From assembly GCA_003164495.1 (NCBI GenBank), contig PLTN01000042.1, positions 18,762-54,581 on the forward strand: a stretch of DNA of 35,820 bases. The letters run 5' to 3'. Every line of letters begins with the position of its first letter. The first letter of the stretch is position 1. The notes beneath the pieces were generated by a model. It did no database searches. It saw only the letters and a list, made by a program, of their open reading frames with translations, and was not told the origin of the DNA. The stretch is from Vulcanimicrobiota bacterium (GTDB taxonomy: Bacteria > Vulcanimicrobiota > Vulcanimicrobiia > Vulcanimicrobiales > Vulcanimicrobiaceae). This document shows, piece after piece, positions 1 to 9,119 of the stretch. The position numbers and the translations under genes were made by a program.

Positions 1-1
1 C

Positions 2-1624
2 AAAGCGTTCGGCCGTTATCCATACGTCGTGAACGTCAGGCCGCCCGGCATGGTGCACGGACGGTTCGTGTATCCCCCGTCGATCGGCGCCACGTTGCTG
101 ACCGTCGACGAGTCGTCGATTCACGGCATCGGTGATGCGCGTGCGATTCGCGTCGGCAATTTTGTCGGCGTCGTCGCGACGCACGAGTGGGATGCGATTC
201 GCGCGGTGCGCGCGCTGAAGACCAGCTGGACCGGTGCGAGCACGACGCTGCCCAAGCAGAGCACGCTGCCCGACTACCTGTGGACGCAACCTTCGATCAA
301 GCAGAGCGTCGCCAAAGGCGGCGACGTCGACGCGACCATCGGCAACGCGCCCGTGCAGGCCACCTACTTCTGGCCGTTCCAGTCGCACGCCAACATGGGG
401 CCGGGCTGCACGGTGGTCGACGTGCGCAGCGACGGCGTCACGGTGTGGTCGGGGACGCAGAAGACCCACGCGCTGCGTCAGGGCATGTCCAAATTGCTCA
501 AAGTGCCGCTCGAACAAGTACGGGTCGTCTGGGCTTCCGACGCCGGCTCGTATGGGCGCGGCGGCTTGGAAGAATCGGGCGCGGCGGCGGCATTTCTCTC
601 GCGCGCCATCGATCGGCCGGTGCGCGTGCAATCGATGCGCGCCGACAACACGCAATGGGGCAACAAGGCCCCGGCGATGTCCGGGCGGCTCCGTGCGAAC
701 CTCTCCAACGGCAGCATCGTGTCGCTCGACGCGGTCATCCGGCAGTTCAACGGCAACGAGATCCTCTCGCAGCCGAGCGTTGCGGGCAGCTTCCTGGCCG
801 GGCAGATGGCCGGTTTTCCGAACGACGCGGTCGTGTATGAGTTCGGACAGTACGGCGAGGGCAGTGCCAAATACGAGATTCCCAACTACCGCTCGAGTGC
901 CGAGCTGGTCGCGCCGTTCGCGGCCGGCAACTCGCCGCTCCGCACCGCGCACATGCGCGATCCCGAAGGCCCGGGCACCACGTTCATCATCGAATCGTTC
1001 ATCGATGAGCTCGCCGCGCACGCCGGCATGGACGCGATCGCGTTCCGCAGCAAACACCTCAAGAACCCGCGCCATCTCGAGGCGCTGCAGCACGTCGCGA
1101 GCGCCGCGGCTTGGGATTCGCGCGTCTCCGGCACGGTCAAGCGCACCGGTGCGAACGGCGAGCTGATCGGGCGCGGCGTCGCCTTCGCGACGCGCGGCGA
1201 AACGATCGTGGCGACCGTCGCCGAGGTCGGCGTGCAGCCGAAGACCGGTGTCGTGCGCGTGCGCCGTCTCGTCTGCGCGCACGACTGCGGCTTCGTCGTC
1301 AACCCGAAGTCGCTGCAAGGAACGATCGAGGCGAACTTGATCCAATCGATGAGCCGCGCGATCTACGAAGAAGTGACCTTCGACGATCACAACGTGACCT
1401 CGCGCGATTGGGCGACCTACCCGGTCGCGAAGATGCGCGATATCCCCGATGAGGTCAAGGTCGCGATCATCGATCGCCCGACGGTCGCACCGGGCGGCGC
1501 CGGCGAACCCTCGTCGCGCCCGACGGCCGCGGCGATCGCGAATGCGGTGTTCGACGCCACGGGCGTGCGCGTGCGCACCGCACCGATGACGCCGAAGAAC
1601 GTCCTCGCCGCGCTGCGCGCCTAG
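2..1624 (+). CDS. Molybdopterin-binding large subunit of a xanthine dehydrogenase/aldehyde oxidase-family hydroxylase (5' partial)
   Basis: The reading frame is open from base 2 and the first codons already look like family sequence, so the gene begins left of the window; the ATG at 29 is internal. The visible part matches the C-terminal two thirds of a molybdenum hydroxylase large subunit, the family of CoxL, isoquinoline 1-oxidoreductase IorB and xanthine dehydrogenase. Recognisable pieces are VWSGTQKTHALRQGM in the cofactor domain, the glycine-rich SYGRGGLEESGAAAAF segment, and a C-terminal GGAGEPSSRPTAAAIANAV, whose Glu sits where the family has its catalytic base. Such enzymes hydroxylate aldehydes or N-heterocycles using Mo-MCD together with FeS and sometimes FAD subunits, which would lie outside the window. 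The substrate cannot be named. The gene is convergent with a solute-binding protein, with only 3 bases between stops. Confidence 0.85.
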   Translation, partial: KAFGRYPYVVNVRPPGMVHGRFVYPPSIGATLLTVDESSIHGIGDARAIRVGNFVGVVATHEWDAIRAVRALKTSWTGASTTLPKQSTLPDYLWTQPSIKQSVAKGGDVDATIGNAPVQATYFWPFQSHANMGPGCTVVDVRSDGVTVWSGTQKTHALRQGMSKLLKVPLEQVRVVWASDAGSYGRGGLEESGAAAAFLSRAIDRPVRVQSMRADNTQWGNKAPAMSGRLRANLSNGSIVSLDAVIRQFNGNEILSQPSVAGSFLAGQMAGFPNDAVVYEFGQYGEGSAKYEIPNYRSSAELVAPFAAGNSPLRTAHMRDPEGPGTTFIIESFIDELAAHAGMDAIAFRSKHLKNPRHLEALQHVASAAAWDSRVSGTVKRTGANGELIGRGVAFATRGETIVATVAEVGVQPKTGVVRVRRLVCAHDCGFVVNPKSLQGTIEANLIQSMSRAIYEEVTFDDHNVTSRDWATYPVAKMRDIPDEVKVAIIDRPTVAPGGAGEPSSRPTAAAIANAVFDATGVRVRTAPMTPKNVLAALRA

Positions 1625-1627
1625 TCG

Positions 1628-2800
1628 CTATTTTTCGATCGGGTCGCGCACGTTCGGGTACGTCGCGATCTCGGTGTTTTGGTACTTCCCGTCGACCTTG
1701 TCGACGCGGCGGATGTAGATGTTCTGCACGATATCGCGCGTTTGCGGATCGATCATGATCGGTCCGCGCGCGCTATCGATCTTCATGCCGCGCACGAGCT
1801 GCATCGTCTTGTCCGGATCGAGGTTGCCCTTCTGCGTTTCGACCGCTTTGTAGATCGCCGAGAGCACGTCGTAGGTCGCAACGCTGGCGAAATCCGGCTC
1901 CTCGACCGACGGATCGGCGGCCCGCATGTCGCGCGTGAGCTGGGTGTTGAGCGGCGATTTGTGTGAGGCGGCATAATTCATCGCGGTGATCACGCCGAGG
2001 CCCGCATCGCCGAACACCGGCAGCGAGGACTCGATCGTGAATTCGCCGGTCGCGAGAATCTTGGTGCCGGTTGCGGGGCCGCCGGCCGCCGACCACGCCT
2101 TGAGAAACGGCGCCGCCGACGTGCTGAGAAACGCGAACACCGCTTGCGGATGCGCGTCTTTGATGCGCTGCACGTAGGGGGCGAAGTCTTGCGCGTTGAG
2201 CGGCACGTGCACGTCGCCGAGCACCTTGCCGCCGCCCGCGGTATACACGCTCTCGAACCCGGATGCGGCGTCGATGCCGGTCGCGTAGTCGAGCACGATC
2301 GTGTAGACGCTCTTGATGTTGTTCTTGAGCGCCCACTGCGCGAGCGGTTGCGTCAGCTCGCCTTCGGTGTAGCTGAAACGCGCCATGTACGGGTTGTTTT
2401 CGAGGATCCCGTTCGATGCCGCGTTGGTGATGAAGGTCGGCATCTTGGCGCTGGTCGACACGTCGCCGACCGCTTTCGCGTTGGGTGAAAACACCAGCCC
2501 CATCAGAAAATCGACGTGCTCGGAAACGATCAGCTCTTGGGCCAGCCGCTTGGCGGTATCCGGCGCGTTGCCGCCGTCGTCGCGCTTGATCACCACGACC
2601 TTGCGGCCGGCGACCGTGTCGCCGTGTTCCTTGAAGAACGCCGCCATCGCGGCATCGGCGGTCTTGCCCGACTGGGTGAAGTTGCCCGACATCGTCGTGA
2701 CGACACCGATCTTCAGCGGCGGCGCATCGGCCCCCGCGGACCGGGTGATCAGGAAGGCAGCCGTCACGGCGGCGAGGCCGGATACGAGCGAACGTTTCAT
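1628..2800 (-). CDS. ABC transporter solute-binding protein, branched-chain amino acid type (Peripla_BP_6)
   Basis: A 390-residue secreted binding protein. It opens with a Sec signal peptide (Lys-Arg, then a hydrophobic stretch to about residue 22, and AGADA near the cleavage site). The mature start LKIGVVTTMSGNFTQSGK is typical of LivK-like type I periplasmic binding proteins, which capture amino acids, amides or aromatic acids and pass them to an ABC permease. No permease or ATPase gene is adjacent, so its partners lie elsewhere. GGAG about 7 bases upstream of the ATG is a good ribosome site. It is divergent from the Rieske oxygenase (51-base gap, presumably holding both promoters) and convergent with the molybdenum hydroxylase. 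Binding proteins beside aromatic-degradation enzymes often take up the substrate of that pathway, but this is inference. Confidence 0.88.
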   Translation of the reverse strand: MKRSLVSGLAAVTAAFLITRSAGADAPPLKIGVVTTMSGNFTQSGKTADAAMAAFFKEHGDTVAGRKVVVIKRDDGGNAPDTAKRLAQELIVSEHVDFLMGLVFSPNAKAVGDVSTSAKMPTFITNAASNGILENNPYMARFSYTEGELTQPLAQWALKNNIKSVYTIVLDYATGIDAASGFESVYTAGGGKVLGDVHVPLNAQDFAPYVQRIKDAHPQAVFAFLSTSAAPFLKAWSAAGGPATGTKILATGEFTIESSLPVFGDAGLGVITAMNYAASHKSPLNTQLTRDMRAADPSVEEPDFASVATYDVLSAIYKAVETQKGNLDPDKTMQLVRGMKIDSARGPIMIDPQTRDIVQNIYIRRVDKVDGKYQNTEIATYPNVRDPIEK

Positions 2801-2851
2801 GCGCGCTCCGTGTTGGAAGGCACGCGGATTCTCCTCGCCGCAGCACAGCCC

Positions 2852-4045
2852 ATGAGCACGACCGAATCCCGTCCAACCGCGTCCGGGACCGCCTACGGTC
2901 GCCCGGCGTCAACCTACGACCGCGAACTGGCCGAAGTCGGCCCGGGAACGCCGTGCGGCGAGTACATGCGCCGCTACTGGCACCCCGTCGCGGTGGGCGA
3001 CAAGCTCGTCGCGGTGCCGCAGAACGTGCGCATCCTCGGCGAAGACCTGATCGTCTTTCGCGACAAGAAAGGCCGGCCGGGGCTGCTCCATCCGCGTTGC
3101 GCGCATCGCGGCACGACGCTGTACTACGGCAAGTGCGAAGACGACGGGATCCGCTGCTGCTATCACGGCTGGCTGTTCAGCGTCGACGGCCGCGTGTTGG
3201 ACCAGCCGTGCGAACCCGGCGGCGCGTCGCACAACCGCGACCTGATCCGTCAGCCATGGTACGAGGTCGAAGAACGCTACGGTTTGATCTGGGCCTACAT
3301 GGGGCCGCCGGACAAGAAGCCGCTGCTGCCGCGTTACGATACCCTCGAAGGCCTCGAAGCCGGCGAGATCCATTACGCGACCGGTTCGAGCTTCGGCGCG
3401 GGCGGCGACGACACGCGCGAGATCGTGCCGTGCAACTGGCTGCAGGACTGGGAAAACATCATGGACCCATTCCACGTGCCGATCCTGCACACGTCGTTCA
3501 GCGGCGTGCAGTTCGTCGAAGAGATGGGCGTCATGCCCGACGTCACCTACGATCACGCCGATCACGGCATGAAGTACACCGCGTACCGCGAGCTGCCCGA
3601 CGGACGCAAAATGAATCGCGTCACGCAGGCCCTCTTCCCGCACGTCCGCATCGTGCCCGACATCCACCTCAAGCCCGGGCAACCGAAGTCGGTGGGTTTC
3701 GTGCTGCCGGTGGACGACACGCACTTCCGCCTCTTCCACATCTTCCGCGCGCCCGAGGGCTTCGAGGTGAAGTCGCGCCCCATCATCGACGGACGCAAGT
3801 GGAGCGAACTCACCGAAGGCGAACACCAAGTGATTCCGGGCGACTGGGAAGCGCAAGTCGGGCAGGGCCCGATCTCACTTCACTCCGAGGAAAACCTCAC
3901 CGGCAGCGATCGCGGCGTCGGCCGCCTGCGCCACTTCCTGCGCCAGCAAATCGCAACCGTGAAAAACGGCGGCGACCCGCTCGGCGTCACCTTCGACCCG
4001 GCTCAAGAGCTCTATCACGTCCAGGCGGGCAACTACTTCTTCTAG
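2852..4045 (+). CDS. Rieske [2Fe-2S] aromatic ring-hydroxylating oxygenase, alpha subunit (phthalate dioxygenase-like)
   Basis: A 397-residue Rieske non-haem iron oxygenase. The Rieske cluster ligands are C83/H85 (CAHRGTT) and C102/H105 (CCYHGW). The mononuclear iron site is DWENIMDPFHVPILH, residues 199-213, with H208 and H213 as ligands and D205 as the likely bridging Asp. The length and layout resemble one-component-type oxygenases such as phthalate 4,5-dioxygenase or vanillate demethylase, which need a separate reductase; none is present here. The frame is open far upstream, but the family N-terminus starts at the ATG at 2852, so the longer version is rejected. The stop codon TAG touches the first base of the 41-base repeat that follows. 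Substrate is unknown. Confidence 0.9.
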   Translation: MSTTESRPTASGTAYGRPASTYDRELAEVGPGTPCGEYMRRYWHPVAVGDKLVAVPQNVRILGEDLIVFRDKKGRPGLLHPRCAHRGTTLYYGKCEDDGIRCCYHGWLFSVDGRVLDQPCEPGGASHNRDLIRQPWYEVEERYGLIWAYMGPPDKKPLLPRYDTLEGLEAGEIHYATGSSFGAGGDDTREIVPCNWLQDWENIMDPFHVPILHTSFSGVQFVEEMGVMPDVTYDHADHGMKYTAYRELPDGRKMNRVTQALFPHVRIVPDIHLKPGQPKSVGFVLPVDDTHFRLFHIFRAPEGFEVKSRPIIDGRKWSELTEGEHQVIPGDWEAQVGQGPISLHSEENLTGSDRGVGRLRHFLRQQIATVKNGGDPLGVTFDPAQELYHVQAGNYFF

Positions 4046-4085
4046 TCATCCCGAGCGGAGCGCCGAAGGGCGCGTAGTCGAGGGA
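4045..4085 (+). repeat. 41-base dispersed-type repeat, copy 1 (left arm of inverted pair)
   Basis: The segment begins GTCATCCCGAGCGGAGCGCC and ends GTAGTCGAGGGA. Its reverse complement matches 4154-4194 at 38 of 41 positions. It starts on the last base of the Rieske oxygenase stop codon. It looks like a REP/BIME-like intergenic element, but only these two copies were seen in the window. Confidence 0.8.
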
Positions 4086-4153
4086 CCGCGTCAACCGTCG
4101 TCGCGGCGCACGTTGCCGGCGATGCCCTGGCCATCACGCACGATCGTGGCGGG

Positions 4154-4194
4154 TTCCTCGACTACGCGCCCTCCGGCGCTCCGCTCGGAATGAC
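4154..4194 (-). repeat. 41-base dispersed-type repeat, copy 2 (right arm of inverted pair)
   Basis: This is the opposite-orientation partner of 4045-4085, with three mismatches and a 68-base spacer between the arms. Read on the minus strand it encodes VIPSGAPEGA followed by TAG, which is the carboxy end and stop of the RND pump. The pair lies between two convergent genes and could fold into a long stem that ends transcription from both sides. There is no T-run, so a terminator role is unproven. Confidence 0.8.
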
Positions 4195-7100
4195 ATTCGC
4201 GTGGGGCGGGTCGGAGGAGAGGTGCGTTTCTTCTTTGAGTTCTTTCGGCGCGATCCAGCCGTACATGATCGGCACGATGAACAACGTGAGGACGAGCGAG
4301 CTGAGCAGACCGCCGATCACGACGATGGCGAGTGAGGTGCGCGTGGCGGTGCCGGGTTCGAGGCCGAGCGCGAGCGGCGTCATCCCGGCGACCATCGCGA
4401 CCGTGGTCATGATGATCGGACGGAAACGTGTCGAGGCGGCCTCGCGAATGCCTTCTTCGCGCGAGCGTCCCTCGCGCACGCGCACGGTATCCGCATAGTC
4501 GACGAGCAGGATGCCGTTCTTCGTCACCAAGCCGACGAGCAAGATCATGCCGAGCAGCGAGTACAAGTTCAGCGTGTTATGCGTGATCCACAACGCGCCC
4601 AGCGCGCCGATCACGGCCACCGGGATGGCGAAGAGCGTGACGAACGGCGTGCGGTAGCTATTGTAGAGCATCACGATCAACAAGAACACCAGCACGATCG
4701 AGATCGCGAGCGATGAGAGCAGCGCCGAGAGCGCCTGATCCATCAGGTCTTGCTGGCCCTGCGCGGCCGGGCGAATCGTGATGGTCCTGGGCAGATGCAG
4801 GGCTGCGACTTGCTTCTGGAACGCCTTCGTGACGTTGGAAAGCTCGTAACCCGGCGCAACGTTGCCCGTGATGTGTACGACCTGCGCGCGGTCCTGGCGG
4901 GTGATGATCAGCGGGGCCGGGGCCGACTTGAGGTACGCCACGTCACCGAGGCGCACGATCCCGCCGTTCTCCGCCCGGAGCGGAATCGCGAGCACCTGAT
5001 CGAGCGAGGTTTGATCGGTAAGCGGGTAGATGACCTCGATGTCCGTGAGGCCGCGGTCGGGCGTCTCGATCTGCGAAGCGATATCGCCGCCGAACGCCGC
5101 CTCGACCGCATCGGCCGCCGTGCCGATACTCACGTCGAGCGACTGCAGCGCGGCGCGGTTGAAGTCGATCTCCATCTGCGGCGCGGCGTTGGTTTGACTG
5201 TTCTGCACGCCCGTCGAGCCGGGCGTTTTTTCCAGTGCGGTATAGATTTTCGCGGCGTACGGCGTCGGATCGGTGATGCCGGATGCCGAGACCAGCTCGT
5301 CGATCTGCTGCTGGTTACCGCCGCCTTGTTGCGTGGCCGACGCAACGCTGATCAACGCCGACGGTTCGACTTGCTGGTACTTCTGCAGCAGCTTCGAAAC
5401 GTACGTGTACGTCGACGTATTGCGGTTGGTGTTGAGGAAGATCGAGATCTGCCCGACGTTGCCTTCTTGCGCGAAGCCGCCGAAAGCCGCGCTGTACGCG
5501 CCCGCCGTCGTCGTTTCGTACTGCAGATCGTGCGGCGTGACGACTTGTTTGGTCGCGGCTTCCAGTTTGTCCATCGCCGTGGTCGTCTGCGTGAGCGGAT
5601 GCCCGGCCGGAAACGCCACCTGCGCGTAGATGATGCCCTGGTCTTCCGCCGGGATGTACTCTTCACCGACGAGCCCGGTCGGCACGAGCAGATACGCGAG
5701 GAAGCACGCGATCACCGCACCCACGAGGATCGGCCACGGCCGGCCGATCGTCGCCGGCAGCCACGTCTCGCTGTACCGCGTGCGAAGCGCGTTGAATCGT
5801 TCGTCGAACCACACGACCGGTTTCCACGGTTTCCAGGTTGACTTCAGCGACCACAGCCCCGCCAGCGTCGGCGTGATCGTGAACGAAACCAGCAGCGACG
5901 TCAGCGTCGCGACCACGATGACGATCGCGAACTCATTGAGCTGACGGCCGATCTGGCCGCCGACGAACGCAAGCGGCAAGAAGACGACGACGTCGACCAA
6001 GGTGATGACTATCGCGGCTTGACCGATCTCGGTCCGCCCGTTGATCGCCGCATCGGCCGGCGACTCGCCCGCGGCATGATGCCGCTCGATGTTCTCGAGC
6101 ACGACGGTCGAGTCGTCGATCAGGATGCCGATGACGAGCGTCATCGCCATGAGCGACACCGTATCGAGCGTGAGCCCCAGCGCGTTCATGATGAACAGCG
6201 TCACGCCGAGTGAGGTCGGGATCGCGACCATCACCACGACGGCGTTGCGCCACGAGCCGAGGAAGAACAGCATCACGATCGCGGTGAGGATGATGCCCTC
6301 GATCAGCGTGTGTTCGACGCCTTCCACCTGCTCCTCGGTGAAGGTCGACTGCACGTGCGCGACCTCGAATTGGATGTCGGGAAACTGACGTTCGAGTGCG
6401 GGTAACGCCTTGAGCACTTCATTGGAGACCGTGACTTCGCTCGCATCGGCCTGCTTCTGAATGCTGAGCGTCACGCCCGGATGACCGTTTTGTGATGCCG
6501 AGATGCGCGGCACGACGGTCGATGCGGCGACGGTGGCGACATCGGAGATCCGGCGGTCCGCGCTCGGCACGGCCCACAATTGCAGCGCGCCGACGAACGG
6601 TGACGTCGCAACCCCGCTGCCGCTGCCGAACGAACTCGCCCCGCCCGACGGCTGCGCGCCGCCCGCGGCGGCGGTGGTGGTAGTGCTGCTGCTCGCGGAG
6701 TTCGCCGAACTCGTGCCCGACGTCGATTGCGTGTTCACCGGCGCGTCGACCGGCACGCTCGCGGAGGTGTTCGCCGTCGAGCCGCTCGCGGTCAGCGCCG
6801 TCCCCGCTTCGCTGCCGGCACTGTTGCCGCCCGACGTTCCAAATGAGACGTCGGAGCGTACCGGCCGCGGCTCGGCCCCGACCACCGCCGGCACCGGTGT
6901 TGCACCGACGACGATGATCGGGATGTTCGCGGCGCCGACCGGGCCGCCGGCGCCGCCCGCGAACGCGCCCGCGGCCCCGGTCGAGGACGCAGCGGTCGTG
7001 CCGCTATAGGTCACGTGGATCGGCAAGTCCGCAACTTGCTGCGGCGTCGCGAGATCGCCGCGCACGTCGAGTTCGGTCTCGCGCGAGGGACCGTAGACGT

Positions 7101-7752
7101 AGCCGCCCGGCGCACGCACGTTGTTGGGCGTGATCGAACCGACAACGTCGCCGAGCGTCAGATTATTCGCGGCCAGCAGATTGGGATCGACGGTAACGGT
7201 GAACGTAGGCTGGGTGGTTCCGGCGACGTTGACGTTCGAAACGCCCGGAAGCTGCTCGATGGCGGGAACGACCGTGTTGTTGGCGAGCGTTCCGAGTTCG
7301 GCTTGGTCGTACTTCTTCGAGAGCAGCGCCAGCGTGACGATGACCGGTTCGCTCGGATTGGCAACGCGCAGGGTGGGCGACGTGATCCCGGCCGGCAGTT
7401 GACGCTGCGCCGACTGAATCGCCTTCTCGACGTTGGCGATGTTCTCGGGGTTCGTCGACTGCAGCGAGAAGGTGGCCGAAATCGTGACCGAGCCGCTCTC
7501 GATCGTCGTACTTTGCGTGACGAGATACGGCGTGCCGGCGAGCTGGTCTTCGATCGGCTCCGCGACTTCCGTTTGCAGTTCGGTCGTCGACGCACCGGCG
7601 AAGCCGACGCTGATCGTGATGCCCGGCAGTCCGCTATTGGGCTGTTCCTGGACGACCAGCGTTTGTAACGCCATCGCGGCCGCGATCAACGTCAGCGCGA
7701 TAAATACGAAGACCAGCGTCGGCCGCTTGAGGAAGACGCGCGTCAGCCACAT
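4162..7752 (-). CDS. RND efflux pump inner-membrane subunit (AcrB/MexB-like, HAE1 family) with a large low-complexity insert
   Basis: A 1196-residue proton-driven RND transporter, about 150 residues longer than AcrB. TM1 is at residues 11-30. The proton-relay pair is D546-D547 in GILIDDSTVVLENIERH, and the TM10 lysine is in VTKNGILLVDYA; both match AcrB. The extra length is mostly one Ser/Thr/Ala/Gly-rich insert, residues about 250-390. It lies between DLATPQQVADLPIHVTY and RRISDVATV, which in AcrB is the TolC-docking domain. The last ten residues (VIPSGAPEGA) come from the 41-base repeat, so the native C-terminus has probably been replaced. The ATG directly abuts the stop of the adaptor gene (TAG-ATG, no gap), indicating coupled translation. 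No outer-membrane channel gene is present. Confidence 0.93.
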   Translation of the reverse strand: MWLTRVFLKRPTLVFVFIALTLIAAAMALQTLVVQEQPNSGLPGITISVGFAGASTTELQTEVAEPIEDQLAGTPYLVTQSTTIESGSVTISATFSLQSTNPENIANVEKAIQSAQRQLPAGITSPTLRVANPSEPVIVTLALLSKKYDQAELGTLANNTVVPAIEQLPGVSNVNVAGTTQPTFTVTVDPNLLAANNLTLGDVVGSITPNNVRAPGGYVYGPSRETELDVRGDLATPQQVADLPIHVTYSGTTAASSTGAAGAFAGGAGGPVGAANIPIIVVGATPVPAVVGAEPRPVRSDVSFGTSGGNSAGSEAGTALTASGSTANTSASVPVDAPVNTQSTSGTSSANSASSSTTTTAAAGGAQPSGGASSFGSGSGVATSPFVGALQLWAVPSADRRISDVATVAASTVVPRISASQNGHPGVTLSIQKQADASEVTVSNEVLKALPALERQFPDIQFEVAHVQSTFTEEQVEGVEHTLIEGIILTAIVMLFFLGSWRNAVVVMVAIPTSLGVTLFIMNALGLTLDTVSLMAMTLVIGILIDDSTVVLENIERHHAAGESPADAAINGRTEIGQAAIVITLVDVVVFLPLAFVGGQIGRQLNEFAIVIVVATLTSLLVSFTITPTLAGLWSLKSTWKPWKPVVWFDERFNALRTRYSETWLPATIGRPWPILVGAVIACFLAYLLVPTGLVGEEYIPAEDQGIIYAQVAFPAGHPLTQTTTAMDKLEAATKQVVTPHDLQYETTTAGAYSAAFGGFAQEGNVGQISIFLNTNRNTSTYTYVSKLLQKYQQVEPSALISVASATQQGGGNQQQIDELVSASGITDPTPYAAKIYTALEKTPGSTGVQNSQTNAAPQMEIDFNRAALQSLDVSIGTAADAVEAAFGGDIASQIETPDRGLTDIEVIYPLTDQTSLDQVLAIPLRAENGGIVRLGDVAYLKSAPAPLIITRQDRAQVVHITGNVAPGYELSNVTKAFQKQVAALHLPRTITIRPAAQGQQDLMDQALSALLSSLAISIVLVFLLIVMLYNSYRTPFVTLFAIPVAVIGALGALWITHNTLNLYSLLGMILLVGLVTKNGILLVDYADTVRVREGRSREEGIREAASTRFRPIIMTTVAMVAGMTPLALGLEPGTATRTSLAIVVIGGLLSSLVLTLFIVPIMYGWIAPKELKEETHLSSDPPHANVIPSGAPEGA

Positions 7753-9066
7753 CTATTTGTGGTTGCTGGTCGCGCCCGCTTCGGGGCCCGTTTCGGCGCC
7801 GGTGTTGACTCGGTCGCCGTTGCCGACGTCCGTTTCATCGACGTTGGCCACGATCGTCGCGCCCGAGCTCAAGCCCGTGACGATGGCGTTGGTGCCGTCG
7901 TCCTTGACCTCCTGAACTTTGGTCGTGCTCACGAGGTCGTCATTCACGGTGTAGACGCCGTCGTGCGTGTCGTCGATGAACGCCGTGATCGGAATCTCGA
8001 TCCCGCTGACCGGCGGCAACGCGACCGTGCCGGTCACGGGCATGCCGGCGTGGAGATGTCCGTCGGCATTCGGGACGAGCACCTTCACGGTGAAGTTGGT
8101 CGTGCCGGGTTGGAGCGCATCGAGCACGGCAACGACCTTCCCGCTGTCTTTGCGCGTGCTCGCGCTGGTGGTCAGCGCGACGACCGCGCCGTTTTGAATC
8201 TGCACGACCTGCGCCGTCGACGTCGGCAAGAGCGCGTAGACGCTCGAGATCTGTTCGATCGTGAAGAGCTGGCGCCCCGACGGATACTCGCCCGGATTCG
8301 CGTTGACCGCATCGACGACACCGTCGAGCGGCGAGACGATCGCTGCGCGGCCGATCTCGCGGCGCAGTTGTTCGACCGTCGCTTGCGCGGCATCGGCCGC
8401 CGCTTGCGCCGACTGCAGTTCCGCCTGCTGCACGCCGGCGTTGTTCCCGCGGCCGTTGGCGCGCGCGTTGGCCACCGCTTGATTGAGCGCCGCTTGTGCG
8501 GTGCTGACCGCCGCCGCATCCGCCGCGACGGTGGTGCGCTGCTGATCGACGGTTTGGGCCGCCATGTAGCCCTGATCTTCCAGCGCCTGGTAGCGCTTGA
8601 GATCGGTCGTTGCGCCGTCGAGGCTGACATGGGCTTGGTGCAGCGTATCTTGCGCGGAGCGGATCGCCGCCGCGTCTTGCGCGTTGGTCGCGTTCGTCTG
8701 GTATGCCGCCTGCGCGTAGCGGGCGACGTCTTCCGCGGTCGTGCGCTGCGCGGAGGCGAGTTGGGCCTCGAGGTCGTCCATGATCAGGTGCGCGAGTGCT
8801 TGACCGACGTGCACGTGGTCGCCCTCTTGCACGTCCACGTCACCGATCGGCTCGCTGAGATCGGCCGCGATCCCGACTTGCCGGTACGGCGTGATGACGC
8901 CCGCGATCTGCAACGTCGGGTGAATGGTACCGGGCTTCGCGGCGACCGTGTCGACGTGTGGACCCGCGCTTGGCGAGGGTTTCGCCGAGGCACCCGACCC
9001 GGACGAGCATCCCGCGCACAGCAGGACGAGACCGAGCACTACGGCGTCTAAACGCGAGCAAGCCAC
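7753..9066 (-). CDS. RND efflux periplasmic adaptor lipoprotein (membrane fusion protein, HlyD/AcrA family)
   Basis: A 437-residue membrane fusion protein that would bridge the RND pump to an outer-membrane channel. The N-terminal LVLLCAGC is a lipoprotein signal, with C20 as the lipidated residue. The order is a short linker, a first biotinyl-lipoyl half (PIGDVDVQEGDHVHVGQALA), an Ala/Gln-rich alpha-hairpin at residues about 110-235, the second lipoyl half (AAIVSPLDGVVDAVNANPGEYPSG), then beta-barrel and membrane-proximal domains. The hairpin is long and very Ala-rich. The start is GTG at 9064-9066, chosen because it gives a complete lipoprotein signal. It is followed without a gap by the pump gene and preceded by 53 bases and the coiled-coil gene, so it may be read from the upstream operon. 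Confidence 0.9.
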   Translation of the reverse strand: MACSRLDAVVLGLVLLCAGCSSGSGASAKPSPSAGPHVDTVAAKPGTIHPTLQIAGVITPYRQVGIAADLSEPIGDVDVQEGDHVHVGQALAHLIMDDLEAQLASAQRTTAEDVARYAQAAYQTNATNAQDAAAIRSAQDTLHQAHVSLDGATTDLKRYQALEDQGYMAAQTVDQQRTTVAADAAAVSTAQAALNQAVANARANGRGNNAGVQQAELQSAQAAADAAQATVEQLRREIGRAAIVSPLDGVVDAVNANPGEYPSGRQLFTIEQISSVYALLPTSTAQVVQIQNGAVVALTTSASTRKDSGKVVAVLDALQPGTTNFTVKVLVPNADGHLHAGMPVTGTVALPPVSGIEIPITAFIDDTHDGVYTVNDDLVSTTKVQEVKDDGTNAIVTGLSSGATIVANVDETDVGNGDRVNTGAETGPEAGATSNHK

Positions 9067-9119
9067 GTTCGAGCGTGTCCCCGCGTACGCTTGCGCTCAA
9101 ACCCCCGCTTGCCTGCCCT

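Noticed and set aside
6578..7005. Low-complexity part of the RND gene as a frameshift or pseudogene sign
   Set aside because: The frame stays open and conserved pump sequence resumes in the same frame on both sides, so an in-frame insert is the simpler reading.
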